Assembly: GCA_020466095.1 (NCBI GenBank)
Contig: CM035806.1
Span: forward strand, 19,466,571-19,530,570
Source: Chlorops oryzae
Taxonomy: Eukaryota; Arthropoda; Insecta; Diptera; Chloropidae
Length of the DNA stretch: 64,000 nt
Direction of reading: 5' to 3'
The position numbers and the translations under genes are program-made. Under the pieces are notes generated by a model. It was not told the origin of the DNA, ran no database searches, and worked only from the letters and a program-made list of their open reading frames with translations. Positions 63,233 to 64,000 of the stretch are shown one piece after another (within the stretch, counting starts at the first letter, position 1; each line of letters begins with the position of its first letter).

Positions 63233-63630
63233 TCAATTTGGATCCATTTGTGCAACGGACTCGCGCCAGTTACGTTTGATGACATCGATTAGTTGCAGAC
63301 ACCATTGAGTCTTCGAAATATAATTTGCAACGAAAAGCAGAATAACCGACCAAGCTAGGATTAGTGTGTAGTCGATTTGCTCAACTGGATCCAATGGCAG
63401 TGGCCCTAGCTTGAGGAGTTCAGTTTCATTTGCAGACAATTCGATTGGCTTTATGCCGGTATGCCTAGTCACGAAGGCTGCAAATGTTCCTACTTCGCTA
63501 AAGAATTTTACAATTGGCCGACCCTGGTGGAATAGCAACAACGTTGGTAGCCCGATAATACCGAATTCCGTGTTGAAGCTTATAAACTCGAACGCATCAA
63601 TAGCCGCAATGCGCAATGTGGGGAACAATG
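63233..63630 (-). CDS. TXNDC15: TXNDC15-like, last coding exon
   Basis: Starts after acceptor CGCTTTTAG at 63631 and ends at TGA (63235-63233). It holds the second half of the thioredoxin fold, the single membrane segment and the cytoplasmic tail ending RNWRESVAQMDPN. Confidence 0.85.
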
Positions 63631-64000
63631 CTAAAAGCGTACGAATTTTTTTACATCAAAAATAATAATCGCCTCTTTTAAATTTTAACTAACCTGGAAG
63701 TACATTGGCATAGGGTGCAACTTGTGCGCAACTAAGACTTGTCGGCGTGTAGAAGAGGACCACAACACACGAGCCAGGCTCGTGGCGTTTTGTGGAGTTA
63801 CCAATTGGTTTCAGTAGCGCTAGAATCTGATTAACGTCCTGCATAATTAAGAGCTTTCCGGTCGAATTAAACACTTCCGTTGTATTCTGCAGGCATTTCA
63901 CAAGTATGGGAGGCTTTTTTGGGATTTCATCGTTCCATTGTGGTAATAAATGTTGAATGTACTTGTCATCCGGAGCACACTGGACAAAGTCGTTTGAGAT
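63233..64000 (-). CDS. TXNDC15: TXNDC15-like thioredoxin-fold membrane protein (3' part; runs off right edge)
   Basis: The two exons are the right edge..63694 and 63630..63233. The 63-bp intron (GTTAGT...TTTTAG) rebuilds Ala at the junction (NVLP-A-LFPTLR). The visible C-terminal 233 residues contain several N-glycosylation sites, a thioredoxin fold (CVVVLFYTPTSLSCAQVAPY, AIDAFEF, GIIGLPTLLLFHQGRP with the cis-Pro loop) and HTGIKPIE. One membrane helix (about YTLILAWSVILLFVANYI) and a short basic tail follow. The order matches vertebrate TXNDC15, a type I ER/ciliary-pathway protein. The CXXC redox motif is absent (SLSC keeps one cysteine), so it is unlikely to be an ordinary disulfide oxidoreductase. 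The signal peptide and 5' exons lie off the right edge. The gene is convergent with Mlf. Confidence 0.85.
63694..64000 (-). CDS. TXNDC15: TXNDC15-like, penultimate visible exon (incomplete)
   Basis: Open across the window edge in one frame (ISNDFVQCAPDDKYIQHLLP...), ending CCAG|GTTAGT. It contains three NXS/T sites (NTT, NST, NST) and the first beta strand of the thioredoxin domain. Confidence 0.8.

Overview
The window looks like a repeat-rich piece of a higher-fly (schizophoran dipteran) genome. Three things support this: spliced genes with GT..AG introns whose closest remembered relatives are Drosophila proteins, a 30-kb intron, and several INE-1/DINE-1-like elements carrying (GTCY)n microsatellites next to many small transposon remnants. 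The species cannot be named from the sequence alone.

Genes from left to right. (1) Drep2-like CIDE-N protein, minus strand: an 11-codon first coding exon at 35331-35299 and a 72-codon CIDE-N exon at 5269-5054, with the rest off the left edge. The intron between them is 30,029 bp and holds most of the repeats. (2) An intronless trypsin-fold serine protease homologue, minus, 42653-41871, with a well-spaced TATA box and initiator. Catalytic His is Gln and catalytic Ser is Thr, so it is very probably not a protease. (3) Mlf (myeloid leukemia factor), plus, 46700-60320. It has two alternative first coding exons, two core exons, a 399-nt phase-symmetric exon and a terminal exon. A DRE (TATCGATA) lies about 140 bp upstream of the first ATG. 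(4) A TXNDC15-like thioredoxin-fold membrane protein, minus, 63233 to beyond the right edge, convergent with Mlf.

The rest is mostly transposon-derived. I could define ends and target duplications for hAT-type elements (2841-3393, 4729-4951, 55774-56577), TA-flanked Tc1/mariner-type elements (1510-2229, 27544-28281, 43159-43442, 54991-58219, 57044-58153), TTAA-flanked elements (26210-26942, 35826-36773, 51087-51588) and TTA/TAA-flanked PIF/Harbinger-type elements (7888-8097, 43508-43640, 45682-46043). Six INE-1-like elements are present, two joined tail to tail. There are also a tRNA-headed SINE, tRNA-like Pol III boxes inside a terminal-inverted-repeat element, and fold-back elements. Tandem or degenerate arrays include GAGTCCGAAATG-type, TATCGAT-type, a 55-bp unit, TC/GA tracts and CAGA/CAAA tracts. 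A Tc3-like transposase relic at 56808-55060 has been broken by nested insertions.

No operon-like or obviously coordinated gene set is visible. The points with most biological interest are the pseudo-protease, the alternative structure of Mlf (including a CA repeat against a 3' splice site), TATCGAT arrays spread by repeats, and the element carrying two tRNA-like units.
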